DNA of 64,000 bases from positions 237,638 to 301,637 of the forward strand of contig CAZDEY010000005.1 in the NCBI GenBank assembly GCA_964504565.1, given 5' to 3'. The notes beneath the pieces were generated by a model, which saw only the letters and a list, made by a program, of their open reading frames with translations, was not told the origin of the DNA and did no database searches. A program made the translations under genes and the position numbers. This stretch comes from Cesiribacter sp964504565. Its GTDB lineage: Bacteria > Bacteroidota > Bacteroidia > Cytophagales > Cyclobacteriaceae. Positions 54,546-63,938 of the stretch are shown here, piece by piece (within the stretch, counting starts at the first letter, position 1; every line of letters starts with the position of its first letter).

Positions 54546-54878
54546 ATGAAGCAAGTTACGGTAAGTCAACCTAATCAAATTACGCTTTCGGCGGTTAGCC
54601 GGGTAATTTTACTGTTGCTCTGCCTAAACTTTGTTACCCTACATGTATATACCTGTTTGGAAACTACCTCGCCGGGCAGCACTGAATTGGTGGATGCCCC
54701 CGAGGCAGAAGATGAGCAGCAGAAACCAAAAAAGGAGCTAAAGGCGGATGAGAAAATTTTGTTTATAGTTGAAGAGCTTTCAGTTTTTTTATCTAGTACT
54801 GAGGAAGGGTTGGTTTTGCACCATAGTACTTTGGCTTCCGGCTACCAACGTTATGTAAGCCCGCCCCCTAAAGCGTAG
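54546..54878 (+). CDS. Small membrane-anchored protein before the secretion operon
   Basis: This 110-residue protein has one N-terminal hydrophobic helix (about residues 17-38), an acidic/charged linker (ELVDAPEAEDEQQKPKKELK) and a helical C-terminus (ILFIVEELSVFLSS). It lies 79 nt before the ABC gene on the same strand and may be its first partner. I recognise no family. Confidence 0.55.
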   Translation: MKQVTVSQPNQITLSAVSRVILLLLCLNFVTLHVYTCLETTSPGSTELVDAPEAEDEQQKPKKELKADEKILFIVEELSVFLSSTEEGLVLHHSTLASGYQRYVSPPPKA

Positions 54879-54957
54879 GCTATTTGTTAACTTTATTCTC
54901 TCAAAACCGGCACAATTAGTCGGCTGGTTCGTTACCTAATTTTACCAAATTCTCACA

Positions 54958-56649
54958 ATGGAAGCATCGGCTTCCGGGATTACCCCGGTTCAACGATTCT
55001 GGCGCCTTTTGGCACCCGACAAGAAAGAAATTACTAACGTTTATCTATACGCCATCTTTAATGGGTTGGTGAACCTGAGTTTACCCTTGGGTATTCAAGC
55101 TATCGTAAACTTAATTCAGGGCGGTCGCATAAGTGCCTCATGGATATTACTGGTAGCAATTGTTTTATTAGGAATTACAATTGCCGGTATCCTTCAAATT
55201 TTGCAAATACGGATTACGGAGCAGTTACAACGTAAGATTTTTGCCCGTTCGGCCTTTGAATTTGCTTACCGTATACCCCAAATAAAGCTAGAGGCACTAT
55301 TCAAAGAGTACGCCCCGGAGCTAGTCAACCGCTTTTTCGATACGCTAACCGTGCAAAAAAGCCTCTCTAAGATCCTTATCGATTTTAGCCGGGCCACGCT
55401 ACAGATTCTGTTCGGGATGGTACTGCTATCATTCTACCACCCGTTCTTTATTCTATTCAGCTTGTTTTTGCTGGTGTTCATGTATATAATTTTTAAGATT
55501 ACCGCCCAGCGCGGCCTTAATACCAGTATACTGGAATCAAAGTATAAGTATAAGGTAGCCCACTGGCTAGAGGAGGTTGCCCGTACTAATACCTCGTTTA
55601 GGTTAACCGAGCCCGTACAATTGGCGCTTAGCCGTACCGACTATTTAACTAAAAACTATCTGAAGGCCCGCTCCAGCCACTTTAGTGTGCTTATTCAGCA
55701 GTACTCGCTGCTTATTGGGTTTAAGGTGATAATTGCCGCCGGTCTACTGGCCATTGGTGGGTACTTAGTAATGGATCAGCAAATGAACGTGGGGCAATTT
55801 GTAGCTGCGGAAATTATTATCCTACTTATTATGACCAGCGTAGAGAAGCTGATTACCAGCTTCGAGACTATCTACGATGCTTTAACAGCTCTTGAAAAAA
55901 TTGGGCAGATTACCGACTTGCCGCTGATTCAGGAGACCGCCGTGGGTGACGACGATGCGAACGTAATGTACGGTAATGTTAAAATAGACGACGTAGGGCT
56001 GTCTTACCCGGGAAGTAACAATTTTTTGGTAGATCTTAGCCTGGAAATACCTATCGGCAGCCGTATTGCTATTCAGGATATTACCAATGAATACGGCGAA
56101 ATGCTGTTTAATACCCTTGCCGGCCTATACCGCCCGGCCAAAGGTACCATTCTGATTGACGGCCGGGCGCAAAGTTCTTACGGCTCTAAAATCCTGCGCA
56201 AAGATATTGGATATTTGCCTAACAGCGACCAATTATTTTTAGGTACTATTCAAGAAAATATAACCGTAGGCCGGCCTTCGGTGTCGCGCGGTATGGTAGA
56301 GGAAATTGGCAACGATTTGGGGCTAGATGATTATGTAAACCGCCTGCCCGATGGGTATAATACTACCCTCTACCCCGGCGATTATACGCAGTTGCTAGGT
56401 GAACGAAAAAAAATTTTACTGGCGCGGGCACTCGTTCATCAGCCTAAAATTGTGCTATTGTATCAGCCTTTTCGTTATCTGAATAAAAAGGAGTCAGATA
56501 CGCTGCGCAAACTATTGTTCAAACATCCTAATCAGACCATAATTGCCATAACGCAAGACCAGGAGTTTAGTCAAGCGGCTGATAAGTTTATAACGTTCAA
56601 TTACGGTGGTAAGGTAACTATAGGGTCCTACCCGTATAAAAACCAGTAA
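54958..56649 (+). CDS. ABC exporter-like protein with a degenerate ATPase domain
   Basis: This 563-residue protein has the fold of a type I secretion ABC exporter: a six-helix membrane domain (residues 20-310) and a nucleotide-binding-like domain (about 340-555). The latter aligns along its length (VDLSLEIPIGSRIAI, GTILIDGRAQ, FLGTIQENITVGRP, LPDGYNT), but Walker A reads DITNEYGEML, the signature LLGERKKILL, Walker B IVLLYQPF and the H-loop AITQDQ. No motif is able to bind or hydrolyse ATP as in normal family members. It may be a structural subunit of a transporter that uses another ATPase, or a pseudo-enzyme. The HlyD gene follows 21 nt later. Confidence 0.85.
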   Translation: MEASASGITPVQRFWRLLAPDKKEITNVYLYAIFNGLVNLSLPLGIQAIVNLIQGGRISASWILLVAIVLLGITIAGILQILQIRITEQLQRKIFARSAFEFAYRIPQIKLEALFKEYAPELVNRFFDTLTVQKSLSKILIDFSRATLQILFGMVLLSFYHPFFILFSLFLLVFMYIIFKITAQRGLNTSILESKYKYKVAHWLEEVARTNTSFRLTEPVQLALSRTDYLTKNYLKARSSHFSVLIQQYSLLIGFKVIIAAGLLAIGGYLVMDQQMNVGQFVAAEIIILLIMTSVEKLITSFETIYDALTALEKIGQITDLPLIQETAVGDDDANVMYGNVKIDDVGLSYPGSNNFLVDLSLEIPIGSRIAIQDITNEYGEMLFNTLAGLYRPAKGTILIDGRAQSSYGSKILRKDIGYLPNSDQLFLGTIQENITVGRPSVSRGMVEEIGNDLGLDDYVNRLPDGYNTTLYPGDYTQLLGERKKILLARALVHQPKIVLLYQPFRYLNKKESDTLRKLLFKHPNQTIIAITQDQEFSQAADKFITFNYGGKVTIGSYPYKNQ

Positions 56650-56670
56650 ATCACTAAATCCGACACTTAC

Positions 56671-58035
56671 ATGCTTAATATATCGCCTCAGAGTGGTGAA
56701 GTATACGTACCTAAGGAAAAATACGGTTCCCTGCAGGAAGTGGAACGTCCGGCTACCAAACGATTGTTTCTCAAGCTTTTCGGTATCTTCTTCGGTATAT
56801 TCTTTGTAGTGCTGTTTCTGCCCTGGACGCAGAACGTACAGTCCCGTGGTCAGGTTACTACCCTTAGCCCCAACGAGCGGCCCCAAACCGTAAACTCGGT
56901 AATTGCCGGCCGTATTGAAGAGTGGTTTGTGCAGGAAGGTGAGTACGTAGAACGCGGGGATACAATTATGTTTATATCGGAAGTTAAAGATGACTACTTT
57001 GACCCTCAACTGATAGACAATACTGAACGCCAGCTAAATGCCAAGGAGGCCTCCGTAGTTTCGTACGCCAGCAAGGTAAACGCCCTGGAAAACCAAATTG
57101 CCGCCCTACAGGAAAACTTAACCCTAAAGCTGGAACAAGCCCGAAATAAGCTGCAGCAAGCCCGGTTAAAAACCCAGAGCGATAGTATAGAGTTTGAAGC
57201 CGCCAAGGTGAATACTGAAATTGCCCGCCAGCAGCTAGAGCGAATGGAGCAACTCTACGAAGAAGGCCTAAAATCGCTTACCGATTTAGAAAAGCGGCGG
57301 ATGGACTTGCAAAAGGCTCAGGCCGATTTGCTTAGTAAAGAAAACAAATTATTGGCCAGCCAAAACGATATTATTAACGCTAAGGTTGAATTAAGCGCAA
57401 TTCGCAGCGAATACCAAGATAAAATTGCCAAAGCCGAAAGCGATAAGTTCACTGCCCTTAGTAGTCAGTACGATACCGAGGTTGCCGTAAACAAATTGCA
57501 AAACACACTGCAAAACTACGAGGTGCGCCAGGGCTTCTACTATATAAGCGCGCCACAGAACGGTTATATAACCCAAGCCGTGCAGCAGGGTATTGGCGAA
57601 ACAATTAAAGAAGGCGACCCGGTAGTTACTATTATGCCGGCCGATTATACCCTGGCCGTAGCCATGTACGTTGAGCCTATTAATCTACCACTTATTGAGC
57701 GGGGGCAAGAGGTACGGATCCAGTTTGATGGTTGGCCCGCCATTGTGTTTTCCGGTTGGCCCAATACTAGCTTTGGTACCTTTGGGGGCCGGGTTTTTGC
57801 TATAGATAATTTTGTGAGCGAGAACGGTTTGTACCGAGTTTTGGTGGAGCCCGACGAAAGCGACCATGAGTGGCCGGATGAACTGCGCGTAGGAGCCGGA
57901 GCCCGCACCATGAGCCTACTTAAAACCGTTCCGGTGGGGTACGAGCTATGGCGGCAAATTAATGGCTTCCCGCCCGACTATTACAAACCTCTTAACGAGG
58001 GAAATACCAAAGACGACAAGGAAAAGAAGAAGTAA
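56671..58035 (+). CDS. HlyD-family membrane fusion protein
   Basis: This 454-residue adaptor links the inner-membrane exporter to the outer-membrane channel. It has a helix (about residues 30-50), a biotinyl/lipoyl-like half (GRIEEWFVQEGEYVERGD), a long coiled coil (about 130-280; KLQQARLKTQSDSIEFEAAK) and the second lipoyl half (YISAPQNGYITQAVQQGIGE), followed by a beta-barrel domain. It is intact. It sits between the ABC protein and the TolC-like protein. Confidence 0.92.
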   Translation: MLNISPQSGEVYVPKEKYGSLQEVERPATKRLFLKLFGIFFGIFFVVLFLPWTQNVQSRGQVTTLSPNERPQTVNSVIAGRIEEWFVQEGEYVERGDTIMFISEVKDDYFDPQLIDNTERQLNAKEASVVSYASKVNALENQIAALQENLTLKLEQARNKLQQARLKTQSDSIEFEAAKVNTEIARQQLERMEQLYEEGLKSLTDLEKRRMDLQKAQADLLSKENKLLASQNDIINAKVELSAIRSEYQDKIAKAESDKFTALSSQYDTEVAVNKLQNTLQNYEVRQGFYYISAPQNGYITQAVQQGIGETIKEGDPVVTIMPADYTLAVAMYVEPINLPLIERGQEVRIQFDGWPAIVFSGWPNTSFGTFGGRVFAIDNFVSENGLYRVLVEPDESDHEWPDELRVGAGARTMSLLKTVPVGYELWRQINGFPPDYYKPLNEGNTKDDKEKKK

Positions 58036-58039
58036 ACCA

Positions 58040-59479
58040 ATGAAGAGGGTACTACTTTTAGTATGGATGGGCTGGATTGGCTTAGGGTATAGTGCGGTAC
58101 AGGCGCAGGTACAACCGCCGGCGCAGCCTACCTCAGATACCACCGCCCTGATACTATCATACCAACAGTTTCAGGAGATTGTAAGCGAGCACCACCCGGT
58201 AGCCCTGCAAGCCGGGCTGCGTCCGCAACAAGCCGAGGCTCAACTGTTGGGTGCCAGGGGCGCCTTCGATCCCTATGCTTTTGGCAACTTTAATGAGAAG
58301 CAGTATGATGGGAAAAACTATTATTCATACACCACTGGCGGATTAAAAATACCTACTTGGTACGGAATTGAACTAAAAGCGCAGTACGATGAAACCACGG
58401 GGCTCTTTCATAATCTGGAAGAGGAAACCCCCGAAAACGGCTTGTTTTCCACCGGAGTTACCGTAGCGGTAGGGCAGGGAATGTTTATTGATGAGCGGCG
58501 GTTAGCCCTTCGGCAGGCTCAAATCTTTAATCGTAGCTCCCTTATTGAGCAGCAAACCCTAATTAATACAGTAATATACCAGGCTGCTCAGGCCTATTGG
58601 GAGTGGTTTGCCGCCTACCATAGTATAGGGGTTTACCAAAATGCGTTAGCCTTGGCCGAAACTCGGCGGCGGGCGGTTGTTCGGGGCGCTGCCCTGGGCG
58701 ATAGGCCGTATATAGATACCTTAGAAGCGGGTATACAGGTGCAAAACCGGATGGCCGATTTAGTAGATGCCGAACTGGAATTTTCTAATGCCGGAGCTCG
58801 GCTATCGGTATATTTATGGGCCGAAGGAGGCTTACCCTTGGAGCTTACCGAACAGGCGGTGCCTCAGGGACTGGGAGATGTAGCTTTGATAGAAGCTGAG
58901 GCAGTTCCTACCCTGGCAGTGCTGGACTCAGCCATAGGATTTCACCCCGACTTTGCCCTGGCTCAGTTCAAAATTGAGCAATTGCAACTAGAACGGCGCT
59001 GGAAGTTGGAGCAGCTTAAGCCTCGTTTGAATATAAATTATAATTTCTTAACGGCCGGTTTTGCCGGCGAAGCGGTCGATAATTACAGCCCTAACAATTA
59101 CAAATGGGGAGTTGACTTTGCCTTTCCGCTACTTTTGCGTAAAGCGCGGGGTGGGCTTAGGTTTACTAACCTGAAAATTAGAGACGCCCAGCTAGATGCC
59201 CAGTTTAAACAGCAGCAACTTTTTGCTAAAGCGCAAACTAGCTTCAACGATTGGGTAATCGGGGCTGATCAGGCCGTGCGTTACGAGCGAATAGCGGATG
59301 ACTATCAACGCTTAGTAGAAGCCGAACAACGCCTGTTTGATGCCGGGGAAAGTAGCTTATTTCTAGTGAACTCTCGCGAAAACAAGTTTGTGGAGGCGCA
59401 GGTAAAATACATTAGTATGGTAGCCAAATACCGTAAGGCCGAAGTAGGCACCCAATTTGCGCTAGGGCAGTTAGAGTAA
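58040..59479 (+). CDS. TolC-like outer-membrane efflux protein
   Basis: This 479-residue channel protein has a signal peptide (MKRVLLLVWMGWIGLGYSAVQA) that fixes the start at 58040, 4 nt after the HlyD stop. The two helical repeats of TolC are seen (QAEAQLLGARGAFDPYAFG, QAAQAYWEWFAAYHSIGVYQ, QLQLERRWKLEQLKPRLN, KARGGLRFTNLKIRDAQLD). It completes a three-part export system. The exported substrate is not evident here. Confidence 0.9.
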   Translation: MKRVLLLVWMGWIGLGYSAVQAQVQPPAQPTSDTTALILSYQQFQEIVSEHHPVALQAGLRPQQAEAQLLGARGAFDPYAFGNFNEKQYDGKNYYSYTTGGLKIPTWYGIELKAQYDETTGLFHNLEEETPENGLFSTGVTVAVGQGMFIDERRLALRQAQIFNRSSLIEQQTLINTVIYQAAQAYWEWFAAYHSIGVYQNALALAETRRRAVVRGAALGDRPYIDTLEAGIQVQNRMADLVDAELEFSNAGARLSVYLWAEGGLPLELTEQAVPQGLGDVALIEAEAVPTLAVLDSAIGFHPDFALAQFKIEQLQLERRWKLEQLKPRLNINYNFLTAGFAGEAVDNYSPNNYKWGVDFAFPLLLRKARGGLRFTNLKIRDAQLDAQFKQQQLFAKAQTSFNDWVIGADQAVRYERIADDYQRLVEAEQRLFDAGESSLFLVNSRENKFVEAQVKYISMVAKYRKAEVGTQFALGQLE

Positions 59480-59481
59480 TT

Positions 59482-59508
59482 GAGGTCAGCTAAGATGTAG
59501 CTGACCTC
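59482..59508 (+). terminator. Intrinsic terminator of the secretion operon
   Basis: GAGGTCAGCTA and TAGCTGACCTC form a perfect 11-bp stem 2 nt after the stop, but only TT follows. Confidence 0.75.
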
Positions 59509-59541
59509 TTACAATGATTTAGATTAGAATCTGTAATAAAT

Positions 59542-60156
59542 TTATATAGCACTAGCAGGTGCAAGTTTAAAGTTAAAACTGATTGCATCGCTTTCCCAAG
59601 TTTCTGCTTGGTTTGTAGTTGTATCATAAGACTTGGCTTTAATGAAACTTCGGGAACCACTCAGATTGGCTGAGGCCTCAGTATTAATGTATAGCCGTTC
59701 CTGTATCTTGAATGATAATCCAATAAATGGTCTGAGTTTGCCGCCTATAGAATTGCGAATCATTTTAGTGTCAAAGTCAGGATAGATATTCTTGTTTATA
59801 CTTTTAAAATAACTAAATGCTATGTCTGCGCCATAGTTCACGAATAACTTGGGCGTGATGTCGCTTCTGCGCTCTAGCCCAAACGAAGGAACTATACTTT
59901 GGCTTTGGTTTTCTTCTTCATCATGTTCATTATAAAAAGAGTAGGAGGTACTTAAACCATAACGCTTCCAAATATTACTATTGGGTTGTCGAGTTTTAAC
60001 CATAAAATCAAATGGTCCACCTTCTGAATTGAAAATTTGATCGAAGATAAACTCCGTGCTAAAACCAATCTCATGGTTTAAAGAATCACTCTGAGCTTTT
60101 GAATTGGTAAGGATTGCACAGAATAATGATACGAGAATTAAAAATCTCTTTTTCAT
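59542..60156 (-). CDS. Outer-membrane beta-barrel protein
   Basis: This 204-residue protein has a signal peptide (residues 1-20, ends SKAQ) and alternating strands (YGLSTSYSFYNEHDEE, KLFVNYGADIAFSYFKS, GGKLRPFIGLSFKIQ, LYINTEASANLSGSRS) ending in FNFKLAPASAI. It is a small porin-like barrel with unknown role and is relatively AT-rich. Confidence 0.7.
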   Translation of the reverse strand: MKKRFLILVSLFCAILTNSKAQSDSLNHEIGFSTEFIFDQIFNSEGGPFDFMVKTRQPNSNIWKRYGLSTSYSFYNEHDEEENQSQSIVPSFGLERRSDITPKLFVNYGADIAFSYFKSINKNIYPDFDTKMIRNSIGGKLRPFIGLSFKIQERLYINTEASANLSGSRSFIKAKSYDTTTNQAETWESDAISFNFKLAPASAI

Positions 60157-60214
60157 TTACTTGATAATTTTGGTTGATAAAAATTATCAAGCTGCAATAG
60201 AAATGCCAATATTG

Positions 60215-61069
60215 TTACGAAACCGGATTAATTTTGTCCTGAATAGATTTTTTCCGGCGCTTATCCCACCATACGTAGGCGGCAAAACCTAGTATACTTA
60301 CTACTGAAGCCCAAATTAGGCCGGTTTTTAGGCGGTCATTTTCTTCGCCCAACCAAGCTATAAAAATAGTGAGCGGGGTTATCCCTAAAAGTGTGGCACC
60401 AATAAAACGCCAGTAGCCCATACGAAGCATGCCGGCCACAAAGCTAATAGCATCGTTACTCAGGAAGGGGGCCAGGCGGGTTACTATAATGGCCCAGAAT
60501 CCGTAATCGTCAATAAAGCCTTCAACTTCCTTCTGGCCCTTAGGACCCAAAATTTTGCCTACTACCGGCGGCCCTAAGTACGCCCCAATAAAGTACCCCA
60601 CGCTGCTGGCGCAAAATACAGCGACCAAAATTATAACGGAGCCCCACACCGGCCCAAATGCTAGCACCGATACCACCATAAGCAAGGGTGTCGGTATTAC
60701 CAGCAAGAACATCTGGGCAATCATGGCTACTACAATAACCAGCGGTCCAAACCAGCCAAACTGATCTACCCAAGCCTCAATCCGGGCCTGATCGTCGCTG
60801 GTAAGTACCGTCCAGGCTTCGGCCAAGCCTTCTTTAATTCCGGGTACTAAAAAATAAGCCAGCACCAGTACGCCTATAATACCCAATGAAAACCAGAGCG
60901 GGGCCTTGCTTTTCTTTACACTTTCAATGGGCGGGTCAGTAGCTAAAAAGCCTTCGGTAGGGTCGGGGGTATGCCGGTGCAGGCCAGGCCGTATCTGGTT
61001 GTGAAATTTTTGCACCGGCCGGCGGTGCCTCAATTTAGAATTATTTCGATGGGTAGGCGCTTTACTCAT
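60215..61069 (-). CDS. TVP38/TMEM64 (VTT-domain) membrane protein
   Basis: This 284-residue protein has about five membrane helices and the VTT-family motifs VIPTPLLMVVSVLAFG, GSVIILVAVFCASSVGYFIG and TRLAPFLSNDAISFVAGMLRM. Members are lipid scramblase-like proteins related to DedA. A basic N-terminal extension (about 50 residues) is unusual and may be partly artefactual, as later starts exist. It is monocistronic. Confidence 0.85.
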   Translation of the reverse strand: MSKAPTHRNNSKLRHRRPVQKFHNQIRPGLHRHTPDPTEGFLATDPPIESVKKSKAPLWFSLGIIGVLVLAYFLVPGIKEGLAEAWTVLTSDDQARIEAWVDQFGWFGPLVIVVAMIAQMFLLVIPTPLLMVVSVLAFGPVWGSVIILVAVFCASSVGYFIGAYLGPPVVGKILGPKGQKEVEGFIDDYGFWAIIVTRLAPFLSNDAISFVAGMLRMGYWRFIGATLLGITPLTIFIAWLGEENDRLKTGLIWASVVSILGFAAYVWWDKRRKKSIQDKINPVS

Positions 61070-61365
61070 TGCAAATTAAATAACCGCCTACTAAGCAATT
61101 AGTTGTTCTTAGCTAACAGTTAGTTAGCTAGAAGATACACAAAAATAAGGTTTCAGCTTAAATCAGTGGGAAGTTAGGCTTGTACTTGGCGGCAAACCGG
61201 GGGGTGAGTAAGTCGGAAATTAGATTATTATTATTAACTCTAACTCCTACAACAGAATAGTACAAATGAAGGATTACTGAGGGAACTCCTTGGCTAGTGC
61301 TGGACAGTGGTTATCTTAATAAAGCTATTTTAAATATTTACCCTTCCAGAGCGTAACTCGACTTC

Positions 61366-61398
61366 TGGCCGCGCGGCCTACGCCGCGCCGCGTAGGCC
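61366..61398. repeat. GC-rich palindrome related to the 14-bp units
   Basis: GGCCTACGC (61375-61383) and GCGTAGGCC (61390-61398) form a perfect 9-bp stem around CGCGCC, preceded by GGCCGCGC. It shares GGCCTACGC with the array at the right end of the window. Confidence 0.75.
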
Positions 61399-61790
61399 AA
61401 TAACGACTAACTTAATAGTTCATTGATCAAGGTGGTTAGGGCATGTTTAGTAGATATACAAGCAAATTGTGACCTTAAGTAATATTAAAGGCTAAATCCA
61501 ATCATGGTTTGCCTTATGAGTTTAACATTGTTACGTACATCTTATCTATTGAACATACAGATAATTGTACGTATAATATTATAGTGCTTGGTTAGGTAGC
61601 TATCAGTATCTTGTTAAATACAATATCATAGAATGTATTGTTGTTTAGCGTAAATTGTTAAATCTGCTGTAATTTATAATAATGTTTTAACTTTAATCTG
61701 ATATACCTTATAACTAATTGTTCATACTTAGTAAATCAGTATAAAAATCACTAAATAATCTTGGGTATATAATTGTTTGTAAATAAAAAA

Positions 61791-61824
61791 TATATGGGGC
61801 TGTGAATAAATACAGCCCCATATA
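61791..61824 (-). terminator. Hairpin after the DUF3103-like gene
   Basis: TATATGGGGCTGT and ACAGCCCCATATA pair perfectly around GAATAAAT, 17 nt from the stop codon. Confidence 0.8.
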
Positions 61825-61840
61825 TAATCATACTTTAGTG

Positions 61841-63001
61841 TTAGTAACTTACCGTATTAGGGTAAATTATATGAGGTGCCATACTCACTTTAGCGTTGCG
61901 GCTGGCTCCATAATATTCACTATAGCTACGGTTTTTCTCTATGGTATAAAAAGAGTCTACGTAATCGTCATCGTCAGACCAGAAGCTGGCAGGTACCGCC
62001 TTAATAATTTCGGCACCTAAAGTGCCTAAAGCGGTAATCCAAGGCTGTCCGGCAAGGGTGCCGGCCTGACCAATTGCACTAGCTATTGAGGATGCTAAAT
62101 TTTGATAATTATGTCCGCTGTCTTTCTCAAATAATTGAACGTTAGCTGCCTGATACTGGTGATCGTTCCAGATAATCATAATCTGGTTAGGATAATAATC
62201 TTTATCGTCATGATCCAGGTATTCCATCGGAATGGCAACTATCTGAGGGTCATTGTTTGAGTTTCTAATGCTGGATACCAGTGCATATATTTCAGCGCCG
62301 CCTTTAGTCCAGGGCTCTTTATCGTCTTTAAGTCTTATCTTGTTAAGCTTAGTAGTGTATAGTGGCTCGTTAGCAATTGCCATGCGTTGTTCAGCGTTTT
62401 GATTTAAGCTGGCATCTTGTAAGCCGGCTTCTACTAGCTTTTTGTTTATATACTCAACCTCAAGCTTCATTGATTCTTTTCCGTAGGTTTCAACTACCAG
62501 CACGGGAACTTCAGGAGCTTTATACGCATCAAGGTATACAACCTCTCCTGACAAGGTAAATGCTTTTACTTTATCGTAAGTACCTTCTTCGCCTTCAGGT
62601 GAATACGTAACCAGCAATTGTCCGGCCTCGATATTTTCACTTGGGGTATGAAGCCATATTTCAGGCATTACTATAGAAGTGTGGTTAGCACTTAGCTCCT
62701 CAGCTTGTTTGTCTAATTCGCGCAGGTTATTTGTGGCGGTATTTCTAAAATTTTTGCCCTCAAGCTTATCCAGTAGAAATTCTAGCTTTATACCGGTTGG
62801 GTTTTCCTGTAGGGTAGTAAGAACCTCGGCCTGATAGCTATCCTGATTAAGTAGCTCAATTAAATCTTGGGCTATATCTTCTTTAAGAAGAGTAACCTGC
62901 TGCTCCTCGGTAACCGAAGGTGTAATTTCCTCGTCATTAGATTGGCAGGAAAAGCCAAATAGTAATGCAAACGCTGCAGGTAGGTAAAGAATTTTCTTCA
63001 T
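61841..63001 (-). CDS. DUF3103-like lipoprotein
   Basis: This 386-residue protein has a lipobox (LLFGFSC, residue 19) and no membrane helix after it. The C-terminal part (IYALVSSIRNSNNDPQIV, YPNQIMIIWNDHQYQAA, SFWSDDDDYVDSFYTIEK) matches the pattern of secreted DUF3103 proteins as I remember it. A C-terminal barrel-like region ends NTVSY. The function is unknown; it is probably an envelope protein. Confidence 0.72.
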   Translation of the reverse strand: MKKILYLPAAFALLFGFSCQSNDEEITPSVTEEQQVTLLKEDIAQDLIELLNQDSYQAEVLTTLQENPTGIKLEFLLDKLEGKNFRNTATNNLRELDKQAEELSANHTSIVMPEIWLHTPSENIEAGQLLVTYSPEGEEGTYDKVKAFTLSGEVVYLDAYKAPEVPVLVVETYGKESMKLEVEYINKKLVEAGLQDASLNQNAEQRMAIANEPLYTTKLNKIRLKDDKEPWTKGGAEIYALVSSIRNSNNDPQIVAIPMEYLDHDDKDYYPNQIMIIWNDHQYQAANVQLFEKDSGHNYQNLASSIASAIGQAGTLAGQPWITALGTLGAEIIKAVPASFWSDDDDYVDSFYTIEKNRSYSEYYGASRNAKVSMAPHIIYPNTVSY

Positions 63002-63938
63002 GTTAGTTAATGATAAATTGATTTTGGTTTGATGATTGGTTTAGCTATAGCTGAAGTGTTAACAGTAGTAAATATATATGGTATTAATTTAGATATCATT
63101 ACTTACGTATTAAAATTTTATAAAATTCTAGAAACATATTTTTCATAATTTAAGTTTGAATTGATAATAAATGTTAACTTATACTAACCGTTATGCTAAT
63201 GTTTTTAATAAATTTAATTAATTCTTTAATCACGGATGAAGTAAAAGTCTATCTGGGTACGGCTATTGTATGATTTAGGTGTTAGAAGGTAATATTTAGA
63301 AGCTATATTATATTCGATATATAAACAATAGTGCGGTTTAAATCGAACATTTTTAGTCAGGAGGTCATGTATTGAAAGTCGCTGCCCACGCGACCCGGGC
63401 CGGAGCCGAGCGAGGGAATAAACGGGCGGGTATTTTACAGGATAGCTTCTATTATAATAGTATTGTGCCAATTCAAGTGCATTGTTAAGAGGGAGCTTAT
63501 ACTTAGTTTTTTTAGAGGTAAGTTACCCACACTTAAAATGTTGGCTGTGTAGCTGTGCAGCCACTACTTACGTAGTTGATTTTATGCTCAGCTAATATAA
63601 TAATATTGGTAAGGGGTAAAACTCTCTGAAATGCTTTAGTGTCATTGCTGTCTTTGTTGGTTGGGCAGGGATAGGCTCTATGAGAATAATTCTATATCTT
63701 CAGGCTTTCCGCCCTAACATTTTAGGTAGCTATACAGACTGGATTAAGTTTATCGACTTATAACTAAATAATGATATAGGAGGAAAGTAATTGGTAGAGA
63801 CTTGCTGATATCTACCCAGCCTGGATTTACCTTCATATCCTTCGTATAAATTTATGGTTGAACTGCTATATGCTATGGAGTTGTCTAGAACCTATCTCAG
63901 AAATGAAATAATGGCTACGGTTTAGTTCTAATTATTGC
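63002..63938. other. Gene-poor 937-nt region
   Basis: Only short, poorly coding frames are present, and the largest (63226-63471, minus) crosses a GC-rich repeat. One GC-rich island lies at 63381-63415. I see nothing else. Confidence 0.65.
63381..63415. repeat. GC-rich island in AT-rich DNA
   Basis: GCTGCCCACGCGAC, CCGGGCCGGAGCCG and AGCGAGG can be read as 14-bp-like units, with GTCGC/GCGAC forming a short stem. The relation to the tRNA inserts is plausible but weaker than at 63939. Confidence 0.4.

Larger units (their letters stand above)
61070..61840. other. 771-nt intergenic region with a GC-rich hairpin
   Basis: No coding potential is evident. It holds the GC-rich palindrome at 61366-61398 and the terminator at 61791-61824; the remainder is AT-rich (about 61400-61790). 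Confidence 0.7.

Noticed and set aside
61802..62020. A 72-residue plus-strand frame at the end of the DUF3103-like gene
   Set aside because: It is antisense to a longer gene with a lipobox and begins in the terminator hairpin.
63226..63471. An 81-residue minus-strand frame
   Set aside because: It crosses a GC-rich repeat in AT-rich DNA, with biased composition and no recognisable domain.
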